Below the pieces are notes generated by a model. That model saw nothing but the letters and a program-made list of their open reading frames with translations. It was not told the DNA's origin and ran no database searches. Both the position numbers and the translations under genes were made by a program. 64,000 nt of DNA from Rheinheimera sp. 4Y26. GTDB taxonomy: Bacteria; Pseudomonadota; Gammaproteobacteria; Enterobacterales; Alteromonadaceae. Numbering within the stretch: position 1 is the stretch's first letter; every line of letters begins with the position of its first letter. The DNA is taken from assembly GCF_025245835.1 (NCBI RefSeq), contig NZ_JAOBWS010000002.1:248001-312000 (forward strand), given 5' to 3'. Below are positions 55,724 through 64,000 of this stretch, piece by piece.

Positions 55724-56455
55724 ATGCAACCCATTTATTTAGGTGTAAATATCGACCACGTAGCCACAGTGCGTCAGGCCCGTGGCAGCCAGTATCCTGA
55801 ACCAGTGCACGCCGCTTTATTGGCCGAGCAGGCCGGTGCCGACGGCATTACCGTGCATTTACGTGAAGATCGCCGTCATATTCAGGACAGGGACGTGTTT
55901 TTATTAAAAGACACTATTCAGACCCGGCTGAATTTTGAAATGGGTGTCACCGATGAAATGCTTGGTATTGCCCGTAAGCTCAAACCGCACTTTTGTTGTT
56001 TAGTGCCGGAAAAACGCCAGGAGCTGACCACAGAAGGTGGCCTCGATGTGGCAGGGCATTTTAGCCATATCGAAAAAGCAGTCAAAACCCTGACTGACGA
56101 CGGCATTCTGGTGTCGTTGTTTATTGACGCTGATCTGGCACAAATTGCCGCTGCCGCTAAAGCGGGTGCACCTTATATTGAAATTCACACCGGTGCTTAT
56201 GCCGACGCCACATGCCCTAAAGTGCAACTCGCTGAGCTGGAGCGTATCCGCACTGCTGCTGAATATGCCAAATCGCTTGGCATCGTGGTGAACGCCGGCC
56301 ATGGTTTACACTTTCACAATGTGCAGGCTATTGCTGCTATTCCAGAGATGTATGAGCTGAATATTGGTCATGCACTGATCGCCCGCGCTATTTTTACCGG
56401 TTTAGGCCCGGCTGTGACTGAAATGAAAAGGTTAATGGTGGAGGCGCGCCGCTAA
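55724..56455 (+). CDS. pdxJ: Pyridoxine 5'-phosphate synthase PdxJ
   Basis: A 243-residue TIM-barrel enzyme joining 1-deoxy-D-xylulose 5-phosphate and 3-amino-2-oxopropyl phosphate in vitamin B6 synthesis. Family motifs are [16 protein letters not shown] near the start, [20 protein letters not shown] in part, [37 protein letters not shown] and [16 protein letters not shown]. The length matches E. coli PdxJ. acpS starts in the last base of its stop region (CTAATG), so translation is probably coupled. Confidence 0.97.
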   Translation: MQPIYLGVNIDHVATVRQARGSQYPEPVHAALLAEQAGADGITVHLREDRRHIQDRDVFLLKDTIQTRLNFEMGVTDEMLGIARKLKPHFCCLVPEKRQELTTEGGLDVAGHFSHIEKAVKTLTDDGILVSLFIDADLAQIAAAAKAGAPYIEIHTGAYADATCPKVQLAELERIRTAAEYAKSLGIVVNAGHGLHFHNVQAIAAIPEMYELNIGHALIARAIFTGLGPAVTEMKRLMVEARR

Positions 56456-56832
56456 TGGCTATTGTCGGGCTTGGCACTGATATTGTTGAAATCAGCCGTA
56501 TTGAGCAAAGTTTACAGCGCTCGCCACGGCTGATTGAACGGGTGCTAACCGAAACCGAAAGAGCAATTTACCTGCAGCATAAACAGCCGGTGCGTTATTT
56601 TGCCAAGAGGTTTGCCGCCAAAGAAGCCGCGGCCAAAGCCCTTGGCACCGGCATTGGCCGCGGTATTTCCTTTCAGCATTTTGCTGTCAGCAATGATGAA
56701 TTTGGCCGGCCGCAGTTGCAGCTGACTGATGCAGCATCGCTGCTTGCGGAAAAACTCGGGGTAAAACACTGTTGGTTGTCGATTAGCGACGAGCAGGCAT
56801 TTGCCCTGGCGACTGTCGTTTTTGAATCCTGA
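56455..56832 (+). CDS. acpS: Holo-[acyl-carrier-protein] synthase AcpS
   Basis: A 125-residue phosphopantetheinyl transferase activating acyl carrier protein. The magnesium-binding aspartate is in GLGTDIVEISRIEQ and the catalytic glutamate in KRFAAKEAAAKALGTGIGRG (K-E-A-A-A-K pattern). The C-terminal WLSISDEQAFALATVV is typical. It is the last gene of the rpoE-to-acpS block and ends 45 bp before a strong terminator. Confidence 0.97.
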   Translation: MAIVGLGTDIVEISRIEQSLQRSPRLIERVLTETERAIYLQHKQPVRYFAKRFAAKEAAAKALGTGIGRGISFQHFAVSNDEFGRPQLQLTDAASLLAEKLGVKHCWLSISDEQAFALATVVFES

Positions 56833-56876
56833 ATTTTTAGTCTGATAACTCAGACGTCAGCAGGCTAAATAGCGTT

Positions 56877-56917
56877 AAAAAAGCCCTGTGCATTCAAGCT
56901 GCACAGGGCTTTTTTTA
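56877..56917. terminator. Bidirectional terminator after acpS
   Basis: AAGCCCTGTGCA (56881-56892) pairs with TGCACAGGGCTT across TTCAAGC. Runs of A on the left and T on the right support function on both strands, toward acpS and the converging aminopeptidase gene. Confidence 0.9.
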
Positions 56918-56982
56918 TGTACAGGATGTACGCTGCACCGGCCATGCAGCTGCAACAACCGGTGATGTGAATGTTGTTGCTG

Positions 56983-58512
56983 TTATGGCTGAGTCAGTGC
57001 CCATTCGGTCAGTAACTGCACACCAAAACCTGTGGCGCCTGTGACCTGAACACCTTTGTCGCTGCTGGCCAGCGCATTGCCGGCAATGTCGATATGTGCC
57101 CAGGGGGTTTGGCCGACAAACTGCTGCAGAAACCAGGCTGCTGTTGAAGCGCCTGTGGTTTTGCCGGTATTGCGTAAATCAGCTAAGTCACTTTTCATTT
57201 CAGCGGCAAACTGTGGACCAAGCGGCAAACGCCACAGCGGCTCATTCACTTTGGCGCCTGCTGCTGTCAGTTGTTGTACCAGCTGCTCATCTTCCGAAAA
57301 AAGGCCGGCATAATAACTACCCAGAGCGCCCACTTTAGAGCCTGTCAGGGTGGCGATATCGACCATAGCCCTTGGTTTAAACTGCTGATTGGCATACCAG
57401 AGTGCATCGGCCATCACCAGCCGGCCTTCGGCGTCTGTGCTGGTAATTTGTACTGTTAAACCGGCACCGGTTTTAATAATGTCGCCAGGTAACATGGCTT
57501 TATCAGAAATCATATTTTCGGCCATTGCCATCAGGGCCACCACGTTCACCGGCGCTTTTTGCAACGCCAGCGTTTTGATGGTGCCAAGGGCGGCAGCGGC
57601 GCCAGCCATATCACTGGTCATCCGGACTATCGACTCGCCATCGGTTTTTAAATGATAACCGCCGGTGTCAAATGTAATGCCTTTGCCAATAATGGCGAGC
57701 GGCGCTTTGTTACTGTTTTGCCAGTGGGCAATCACCAGACGCGGCGGTCTGTTACTGCCTTTACCCACGGCATAAAGTGCGCCTAAACCGGCTTTTTGCA
57801 GTGCTTTTTCATCCAGCACCTGTACCTTCACCCCCAGTTTTTCCAGCTCCAGCGCAGCATCGGCAAAAGTTTGTGGCGTTAAAGCTTCGGCCGGTTCATT
57901 GGTCAGATCCCGTGCCAGAAACACACCGCTGCTGAGCGCCTGTGCTTTTTCCAGTGCAACCTGACTTTGTGTCGGGTGCTCTGCGAGCAGATGTACCTGA
58001 CTCAGTGTTGTAGGGATGTTTTTGCTTTTGTATTTGTCAAAACGGTAGGAGCGCAGCTCCAGCCCCTGGGCAAAAGTGGCGACTTTGGCGGCATCGGCGC
58101 TGCTCTGAGTCAGGGCACTGGTGTCGATGCTGGCGGTGTTGCTGTCGTTTTTGCCAAGCACAGCAGCGGCATCGGCGCCAAGTGTAAGAATGTCACTGTG
58201 ACTGAGCTTGCTGCTGTCGCCAAGCCCGAGCAGCAACAGCCGCTGCGTAGGCGCACTATCTAAACGCAGCTCAAGTTGCGCGCCTTTTTTGCCGGTAAAT
58301 TTTTCAATTTTGAGCCAGGTTTTGGCCATTGCATCCTGGAGTAGCGGATGTTCGTTTTGTGCCAGGCTTTTTTCTGACACCAACAACAGTTGGGTTTGTA
58401 CCCCGGCCGGCGTTTTGTCAGTGAAGTTAAATTGCAGCGACGCCAGCGCCTGAGAAGATAACAATGCGCAGCCAACGGCAAACGCACTGGCAGATAAGCG
58501 GGTTAGTTTCAT
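56983..58512 (-). CDS. Exported leucyl aminopeptidase (M17 family)
   Basis: A 509-residue peptidase with a signal peptide (MKLTRLSASAFAVGCALLSSQALAS, quoted in part; cleavage near residue 24). The M17 two-metal site is present: K277 and D282 in GKGITFDTGG, K289, D301 in TSDMAG, D360 and E362 in STDAEGRL, with R364. The usual asparagine before TDAEGR is serine (S358). Because it is exported it differs from cytoplasmic PepA, although the metal residues are kept. The start is ATG 58512 with AGGGA six bases upstream. It is followed downstream by the acpS terminator and preceded by barA on the same strand, 140 bp away. A role in peptide nutrition is inferred. Confidence 0.9.
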   Translation of the reverse strand: MKLTRLSASAFAVGCALLSSQALASLQFNFTDKTPAGVQTQLLLVSEKSLAQNEHPLLQDAMAKTWLKIEKFTGKKGAQLELRLDSAPTQRLLLLGLGDSSKLSHSDILTLGADAAAVLGKNDSNTASIDTSALTQSSADAAKVATFAQGLELRSYRFDKYKSKNIPTTLSQVHLLAEHPTQSQVALEKAQALSSGVFLARDLTNEPAEALTPQTFADAALELEKLGVKVQVLDEKALQKAGLGALYAVGKGSNRPPRLVIAHWQNSNKAPLAIIGKGITFDTGGYHLKTDGESIVRMTSDMAGAAAALGTIKTLALQKAPVNVVALMAMAENMISDKAMLPGDIIKTGAGLTVQITSTDAEGRLVMADALWYANQQFKPRAMVDIATLTGSKVGALGSYYAGLFSEDEQLVQQLTAAGAKVNEPLWRLPLGPQFAAEMKSDLADLRNTGKTTGASTAAWFLQQFVGQTPWAHIDIAGNALASSDKGVQVTGATGFGVQLLTEWALTQP

Positions 58513-58652
58513 AGATGTCCCTGTACTCAATTGGTTGAGAAATAAGTTGACTAATCACTAAGAATAAGATGTTGTGAATAATGCAGATCTGCAGCAGAGA
58601 TTGCCGCAGATTTTCGTTAAATGGCAGGTGCAGGCTGATAAAGCGCTTAGCC

Positions 58653-61403
58653 TTACCAGACCCAGCCGGCAGCCTCAGCGAGCAAAGATTGTAATCTGTC
58701 CTGCAGTTCAAATAATTCCGGCTCCAGCTGCTCGATGGTTTTGCCGTGTTTCAGTTCAGTTTCAATCAGCTCGGTGAGCTGTTTGATATGAGGCACACCG
58801 GTGTAACAGCTGGCGCCGTGCAGTTTATGCACCAGCTGAATTAACGGCTCTACCTGTTTGCTACGCATCAGGCTTTCCATTTCAGTCAGGGTGGCGGGCA
58901 GACTGCCCAGTAAAATCTGCAGCAGCTCTTTGGCTAAATCAACTTTACCGGCAGCGCAGCGCAGCGCCAGCTCCCAGTCCAGATGCCGGCTTTTTGGCAG
59001 TTCCTGCAGCAATTGTTCCGGGTCGCGCTCTGGGGCCAGGCCGGCATGGGCGCAACATTCTTTTAGCGCAAAATGCAGCATTTGTTCGTCCAGCGGTTTA
59101 CTTAAAAACTCGCTAAAACCAAGCAGCATCAGGCGTTCACGTTCGCCTTCCAGTGCGTGTGCTGTGACGGCAATAATAGGGGTGGCTTCGTTAATCGAGC
59201 TTTGCTGAATACGCTGGCAGGCGGTAATACCGTCCATCACCGGCATATTAATATCCATAAAAATCACATCGTAATGAAATTGTGAGGCTTTTTGCAGCGC
59301 TTCAGCGCCGTTGGTGGCGGAATCGATACTTTCCACCAATTCGCCAAGCAAGGCGTTAATCAGTTTCAGGTTGGCTTCGTTGTCGTCAACTGTCAGCACC
59401 CGCAGTTTGCTTTTTGGTGGCGCCGGCAGTTTCCCCGGCAGTTCGTGCAGCTGCTGGTAAGGCCGTGCCAGTGCAGCTGCCAGTTTGCGCTGATGGGCAG
59501 GTTTGGATAAACAGGCCTGCGCCCCGGTTTGCAGCAGCGCTTCACGTAAGGTGGGGGACAGGGTGTTCACCAGCAGATAAATATAAGAGCAGGACTGATT
59601 CAGCTGACGAATCAACTCCACAATCTGATTAACCTGATCCAGCGACACAGCCCGGCCAATAATGGCCATATCATAATGTGATTGACTGGCCAGTGCCTGT
59701 TGCACCTGGCTTGGTGTGGCGCAGGACGACACCTGCATGCCCCAGCTGTTCAAAAGCGACAAAGTGGCTTCACGGGAAAACTGCTGCGGTTCAATGTACA
59801 ACACGGTTTTACCGGCCAGCAGCTGCACCGGCAGCACTTCAGACACAGGCAGTGGATGACGCCGGCAAGACACGGTGAACCAGAAGGTAGAACCCTGATC
59901 CGGCTGGCTGTCAAAACCGATACTGCCGCCCATAGCCTCCACCAGCCGCTGGGAAATAAACAAGCCTAAACCTGTACCGCCATAACGCCGGCCTATGCTG
60001 CCGTCTGCCTGGGAAAAACCATAAAACAGCTGTTCCTGCTGCTCCTGCGGAATACCGATACCGGTGTCCTGCACCGAAAAGTGCAGCAGGGTTTTATCGT
60101 CGTTATATTCACTGCCGCTGACCCTGATCACAATACTGCCATGTTCGGTAAACTTCACTGCATTACCGGCAATGTTCATCAGCACCTGATTAATGCGCAG
60201 CGGGTCGCCGATAATGTCATCCGGACAATCCGGGTCAATCAGCAGCGCCAGCTCCAGCTGTTTTTCAAAAGCATTGGCCGCCAAAAGCTCGATTGAATCG
60301 TTGACTAAATCGCGCAGTGAAAAAGGCTCAGGGTTAATCGGCATCCGGCCTTCTTCCAGCTTGGCGTAGTCCAATACGTCATTCACTAGGGTCAGCAGGC
60401 TGTTGGCCGATTTTTGAATGGTGTTGAGGTAATCCTGCTGATGGTGCGACAGCTGGGTTTTTAACAGCTGGCGGGTAAAACCGATGACGCCGTTCAGTGG
60501 TGTACGTAGCTCGTGACTCATTTTGGCGAGGAATTCAGATTTAAGTTTATTGTCTTCCTGCGCTTTACGCCTGGCCATATCCAGCGCCACGTTCTGCATT
60601 TCCAGCTGTTCCATGGTGTGGGTTAAGTCGCTGGTGGACTGCTCTATGGTGTGCTGCATTTCATCCTGCAGCTCTTTAAGTTGAGTGGCCAGCTGATTAA
60701 TGCCAAGGCGCATCTGATCCAGCTCACCAAAATAAGGTTGTTCCAATTTGCTGGCATAACGACCTTCAGCCAGCTTTTCAGTCAGGCTGATCAGTTGCTG
60801 CATCGGCGTGGTCAGACGGCCAACCAGCTTTAAACTCAGCGCCAGCCCCACCATCATGCCCAGCAGAATAATCAGCAGCGACACCAGCAAGGAGCTTTGC
60901 TGTGCCAGCAATACTTTGTCTTTTTGCAGCTCCAGCAGTACCAGCCCGAGCGCCGGAGACTGTGCTGCCGGACTATCGCTGTCGGTTTGTTCCGGCAACA
61001 CCGGCACCAGAATAATCAGCTCTTTGCCATCATCGAGAATTTCGCTGTGATCGGGCCAGGGGTGTTCGGCAATCGTTGTCAGCCTGGCAAAGTCTTTGTG
61101 ATAGTTGGAGGTGACTACCAGCTGGTGCTGGCGGTCAAAAATGGCAATACTTTTTACCAGCGGTGAGTTTTTCCGGTGGCTCAGATTCACCAGCCGTTGC
61201 AGCAGGGTTTTGTTGTTGTACAGCAGCGCTTCTTCACTGGCGATGGCCAGCGGTTCGGCAATATTGCTGGCCTGTTCTTCCAGATAATGTTGTACATCCT
61301 GGTAACGGGCAAAACTAAAATAGCCACCCAGCCCCAGACTGATGAATAAAGTGGGTACTAAAGTGATCAGCAGAATCCAATCGCGTAAACCAATCTTCGT
61401 CAT
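58653..61403 (-). CDS. barA: Hybrid sensor kinase BarA (GacS-type)
   Basis: A 916-residue tripartite kinase. Membrane spans lie at about 10-30 and 168-190 around a periplasmic domain, followed by HAMP (about 190-245), a coiled coil, HisKA with H297 (FLAKMSHELRTPLNGVIGF), HATPase_c with the N-box NIAGNAVKFTEH and GGTGLGLFISQRL, a degenerate receiver-like region (about 525-645) that lacks the phospho-acceptor aspartate (DMAIIGRAVS), a full receiver with D717 (VIFMDINMPVMDG) and an HPt domain with H859 (VHKLHGASC). In E. coli BarA signals to UvrY and the CsrB/C RNAs; UvrY is not in the window. It is divergent from rlmD, as in E. coli. Confidence 0.94.
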   Translation of the reverse strand: MTKIGLRDWILLITLVPTLFISLGLGGYFSFARYQDVQHYLEEQASNIAEPLAIASEEALLYNNKTLLQRLVNLSHRKNSPLVKSIAIFDRQHQLVVTSNYHKDFARLTTIAEHPWPDHSEILDDGKELIILVPVLPEQTDSDSPAAQSPALGLVLLELQKDKVLLAQQSSLLVSLLIILLGMMVGLALSLKLVGRLTTPMQQLISLTEKLAEGRYASKLEQPYFGELDQMRLGINQLATQLKELQDEMQHTIEQSTSDLTHTMEQLEMQNVALDMARRKAQEDNKLKSEFLAKMSHELRTPLNGVIGFTRQLLKTQLSHHQQDYLNTIQKSANSLLTLVNDVLDYAKLEEGRMPINPEPFSLRDLVNDSIELLAANAFEKQLELALLIDPDCPDDIIGDPLRINQVLMNIAGNAVKFTEHGSIVIRVSGSEYNDDKTLLHFSVQDTGIGIPQEQQEQLFYGFSQADGSIGRRYGGTGLGLFISQRLVEAMGGSIGFDSQPDQGSTFWFTVSCRRHPLPVSEVLPVQLLAGKTVLYIEPQQFSREATLSLLNSWGMQVSSCATPSQVQQALASQSHYDMAIIGRAVSLDQVNQIVELIRQLNQSCSYIYLLVNTLSPTLREALLQTGAQACLSKPAHQRKLAAALARPYQQLHELPGKLPAPPKSKLRVLTVDDNEANLKLINALLGELVESIDSATNGAEALQKASQFHYDVIFMDINMPVMDGITACQRIQQSSINEATPIIAVTAHALEGERERLMLLGFSEFLSKPLDEQMLHFALKECCAHAGLAPERDPEQLLQELPKSRHLDWELALRCAAGKVDLAKELLQILLGSLPATLTEMESLMRSKQVEPLIQLVHKLHGASCYTGVPHIKQLTELIETELKHGKTIEQLEPELFELQDRLQSLLAEAAGWVW

Positions 61404-61526
61404 CTTCAGCGCTGCTTGCTACAATGGTCCTTCGAACAGCCATCATGACACAAGCCCGTTAAAAAACCTACCCAAGCCCGACGGGCAACAGGCAGGAAAT
61501 AAGGCAGCCAAAGGCCAACATTTTTT

Positions 61527-62855
61527 ATGGTAACTATTTATAAATCAAAAGCTAAAGTGCAAAAGGGTCCGCAACATCTGGAGCTGACGATAGAGCGCTG
61601 GGACGCTGAAGCACAAGGTATTGCTTTTTCTGACGGTAAAATCTGTTTTGTTGACGGTGTTTTGCCAGGCGAAAGCGTCAAAGTCAAAGTGACAGAACAA
61701 AAACCACAATACCTCAAAGCCGAAGTACAAAAAGTACTCAAAGCATCTGAACACCGTATTGCGCCTTTATGCCGTTTTGCCGCCGACTGTGGTGGCTGTC
61801 AGTTGCACCATGTCAGTGCAGAAAACGCCCGTTTGCTGAAGCAACAAGCGCTTGATGAACATCTGAAGCATCAGTTCAGGCTTGATGTCCTGCCATGGCA
61901 GCCGATGTTAACAGGCCCGGCAACAGGCTACCGGCGTAAAGCCAGAATTGGGGTTTGGTTTGAGAAAAAAACCAATGAATTTGTAGTGGGCTTTCGCCGT
62001 AAGGGCGGCAAAGAAATTACCGCCATTGCGGACTGTATGGTGTTAAGCCCGGTGATAGCGCCGGTATTTAAGGTGCTCAGTGGAACCCTGCCCACACTGA
62101 AAGCCGGCAACGCCATTACCCATGTTGAAGTGCTGGACGCCGCAGGCAAAGCTTTTGTCGTGGTGCGCCATATCAAAGCACTCTGCGCTGAAGATAAAAA
62201 TTTGCTACAACAAGCCTGGCCTGAAGCTTGCTGGATAGGCGAAGCACAAAGCGACGAATTTTGTTTCTGGGGCGAGCCACAACAACCGCAGTACCAATTG
62301 GCCGAAGGTTTAACCTTAGCCTTTTCACCAACGGATTTTATCCAGGTGAATGAAGCGGTAAATCAGCAAATGGTGACGCAGGCGCTGGACTGGCTGCAGC
62401 TGAAAAACACCGACAAAGTGCTGGACTTATATTGTGGTATAGGTAATTTCAGTTTGGCATTAGCAAAGCAGGCGGCACAGGTGGTAGGCTTGGAAGGTGT
62501 TGCAACTATGGTTACAACCGCCACTGACAACGCCCGGCGTAACGCTCTGGCGAACCTCAGCTTTGCCCAGGCCGATTTGCATTTAGCCTGGCCTAAAGCG
62601 CCGTGGAATCAGAATGTTTATCAAAAAGTGTTGCTGGACCCGGCCAGAGCCGGTGCACTGGGCGCTATTGATGAAGTGGCGCGGTTAAAACCTGATGCTG
62701 TGCTGTATGTGTCCTGTAACCCGGTAACTTTTGCCCGGGATGCAAAAGTATTGCTTGGCAAAGGATACAGTTTAAGCAAAATTGGTCTGATGGACATGTT
62801 TCCCTATACCAGCCATCTGGAGTTGATGGCGTTGTTTTTGAAAACGAGGCAGTAA
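61527..62855 (+). CDS. rlmD: 23S rRNA (uracil-1939-C5)-methyltransferase RlmD
   Basis: A 442-residue enzyme methylating U1939. An N-terminal TRAM domain (about 15-75) is followed by the Fe-S cysteines C82, C88, C91 (LCRFAADCGGCQLH) and C170 (ADCMVLSP). The SAM-dependent domain has VLDLYCGIGNFSLALA, VLLDPARAGA and the catalytic C397 in VSCNPVTFARD. The start is ATG 61527. relA begins 3 bp after its stop, so the two are likely co-transcribed, as in E. coli. barA is divergent upstream with 123 bp between starts. Confidence 0.96.
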   Translation: MVTIYKSKAKVQKGPQHLELTIERWDAEAQGIAFSDGKICFVDGVLPGESVKVKVTEQKPQYLKAEVQKVLKASEHRIAPLCRFAADCGGCQLHHVSAENARLLKQQALDEHLKHQFRLDVLPWQPMLTGPATGYRRKARIGVWFEKKTNEFVVGFRRKGGKEITAIADCMVLSPVIAPVFKVLSGTLPTLKAGNAITHVEVLDAAGKAFVVVRHIKALCAEDKNLLQQAWPEACWIGEAQSDEFCFWGEPQQPQYQLAEGLTLAFSPTDFIQVNEAVNQQMVTQALDWLQLKNTDKVLDLYCGIGNFSLALAKQAAQVVGLEGVATMVTTATDNARRNALANLSFAQADLHLAWPKAPWNQNVYQKVLLDPARAGALGAIDEVARLKPDAVLYVSCNPVTFARDAKVLLGKGYSLSKIGLMDMFPYTSHLELMALFLKTRQ

Positions 62856-62858
62856 GTT

Positions 62859-64000
62859 ATGGTCACGATCCGGCATTCCCACAGCACCGAATACAACCCG
62901 GGCGAAACCACCGCCTGGCTCAGTTCGCTTGGTTTGCCGGACAGTAAAATCAGCAGCCTGCTTGAGACCGAACACTGGTTGCAACAACATGGTTTTACTG
63001 AAGCCACTTGTCCGCAGGTGCGTACCGGCTGGGAAATGGTGGAAATTCTGGCTGACTTGCGGATGGACAAAGACGCGCTGACCTCAGCCTTATTATTCCC
63101 GCTGATTGAAGCCGGAATCTTAAGCTGTGAAGAGCTCGACAATTTATTCCCGCCCGCTGTGCTGATCATGCTGGCGGCCGTCAAGCAAATGGAAGCCATC
63201 CGCACTATTCCGGTGGGACCAGGTCAGACGCCAAATCCGCAGCAGGCCGATAACCTGCGTAAAATGCTGCTGACCATGGTTGAAGATGTGCGCGCCGTGG
63301 TGATTAAACTGGCCGCACAAATTTGTTATCTGCGTGATGTGAAAAACGCCGATGAAGAAACCCGGGTGCTGGCCGCCAAACAAACCAACGCTATTTTTGC
63401 CCCGCTGGCCAACCGGCTTGGTATAGGTCAGCTGAAATGGGAGCTGGAAGATTTAGCTTTTCGTTATCTGCACCCGCAAACCTACAAACAAATTGCCGCC
63501 TTGCTGGAAGAAAAACGGCTGGGGCGTGAGCAATATATGCAGGAGTTTGTCGACGCTGTGCGCCAGCGCATGAAAGATGAAAACCTGAATGTAGAAGTGT
63601 ACGGCCGGCCCAAACATATTTTCAGTATCTGGAAAAAGATGCAGAAAAAACATCTGGCGTTTGACCAGCTGTACGACATTCGCGCTGTGCGGATTGTCAC
63701 CGAAAAAGTGCAGGACTGTTATGCCGTGCTTGGCATAGTGCATACCTCCTGGCAGCATTTGCCCAAAGAATTTGACGATTATATTGCCACGCCCAAACAG
63801 AACGGTTACCAGTCGATTCATACCGTGGTGCTGGGGCCGCAGGGCCGGCCGGTGGAGATTCAGATCCGTACCCGCCAGATGCACGATGACGCCGAATTAG
63901 GGGTTGCCGCGCACTGGCGTTATAAAGAAGGCGGTCATGCCGGGCGTGAAGGCGCGCTGGATGAAAAAATTGGCTGGCTGCGCAAAATTCTGGCCTGGCA
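62859..64000 (+). CDS. relA: GTP pyrophosphokinase RelA (partial, right edge)
   Basis: The first 380 residues of (p)ppGpp synthetase I, cut off by the window edge. The pseudo-hydrolase domain (about 30-195) has FP in SALLFPLIEAG in place of the catalytic HD of SpoT, so hydrolysis is not expected. The synthetase domain starts near 235: YGRPKHIFSIWKKMQKKHLAF in part, then DIRAVRIVT, NGYQSIHTVVLGP (GTP-binding region) and DDAELGVAAHWRYKEG. Full length is expected to be about 740 residues with TGS and ACT-like domains outside the window. The start is ATG 62859, 3 bp after rlmD. It responds to uncharged tRNA at the ribosome. Confidence 0.97.
   Translation, partial: MVTIRHSHSTEYNPGETTAWLSSLGLPDSKISSLLETEHWLQQHGFTEATCPQVRTGWEMVEILADLRMDKDALTSALLFPLIEAGILSCEELDNLFPPAVLIMLAAVKQMEAIRTIPVGPGQTPNPQQADNLRKMLLTMVEDVRAVVIKLAAQICYLRDVKNADEETRVLAAKQTNAIFAPLANRLGIGQLKWELEDLAFRYLHPQTYKQIAALLEEKRLGREQYMQEFVDAVRQRMKDENLNVEVYGRPKHIFSIWKKMQKKHLAFDQLYDIRAVRIVTEKVQDCYAVLGIVHTSWQHLPKEFDDYIATPKQNGYQSIHTVVLGPQGRPVEIQIRTRQMHDDAELGVAAHWRYKEGGHAGREGALDEKIGWLRKILAW

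Noticed and set aside
1-64000. CRISPR arrays, tRNA or rRNA genes, insertion sequences, attachment sites, riboswitches
   Set aside because: I scanned the intergenic regions by eye and saw no repeat-spacer pattern, cloverleaf, transposase frame, integrase other than xerD, or recognisable riboswitch core. A covariance-model search could still find something missed.

Overview
The window looks like chromosomal DNA from a marine or freshwater gammaproteobacterium of the Alteromonadales/Chromatiales type; Rheinheimera or a close relative is my best guess. That guess is inferred from protein character and gene order, not from a database match. Several blocks have the Escherichia coli gene order: srmB/trmN; fldB/xerD-dsbC-recJ...prfB-lysS; ygfZ/sdhE-ygfX; nadB/rpoE-rseA-rseB-rseC-lepA-lepB-rnc-era-recO-pdxJ-acpS; barA/rlmD-relA. 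I see no transposase, prophage gene, integron, CRISPR array, tRNA or rRNA. Both window ends cut genes: a DUF5916-like protein on the left and relA on the right.

Layout. 1-3447: the end of a DUF5916-like protein, then a minus-strand operon of a MipA/OmpV-type outer-membrane protein, a periplasmic DUF3019 protein, an OmpR-type regulator and its kinase. 3694-11096: a minus-strand signalling region with a diguanylate cyclase, a chemoreceptor, an orphan solute-binding protein and a MASE3-PAS-PAS-GGDEF-EAL protein. 11097-11897: 800 bp without a convincing gene, holding a possible chemoreceptor remnant and an orphan terminator. 11898-20104: RNA and DNA housekeeping genes (srmB, trmN, an AlkX/YcaQ-type glycosylase, fldB, xerD, dsbC, recJ). 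20228-23655: an orphan PAS sensor kinase and a secreted subtilisin-like protease lying between recJ and prfB. 24050-26700: prfB, with its programmed +1 frameshift, and lysS. 27043-30639: a TorF-like porin, a second chemoreceptor and a second orphan binding protein. 30711-33961: an iron block with Fur boxes, a Fiu-like TonB receptor and YbiX/PiuC. 34201-38647: an ABC ATPase and a permease fused to an M1-like peptidase. 38755-42889: CreA, a DUF2804 protein, a membrane-bound AraC regulator and a secreted NTF2-like/DJ-1 fusion. 42981-47344: slyD, ygfZ, sdhE, ygfX, a SemiSWEET-like protein and nadB. 47593-56832: the sigma-E operon followed by lepA to acpS. 56983-64000: a secreted M17 aminopeptidase, barA, rlmD and relA.

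How the genes work together. Core functions are envelope stress (sigma-E system, LepB), RNA and ribosome quality (SrmB, LepA, RNase III, Era, RlmD, RF2, LysRS), DNA repair and recombination (RecJ, RecO, XerD, AlkX) and cofactors (NadB, PdxJ, AcpS). Around this core is much sensory and surface equipment. Two chemoreceptors each sit beside a binding protein that has no ABC permease, there are two c-di-GMP enzymes, four histidine kinases, and secreted peptidases.

The least explained units are the MipA-DUF3019-two-component operon, in which both the DUF3019 protein and the kinase sensor domain carry four cysteines; the ABC transporter fused to a predicted periplasmic M1 peptidase; the two receptor plus binding-protein pairs; and the AraC/NTF2-DJ-1 pair.
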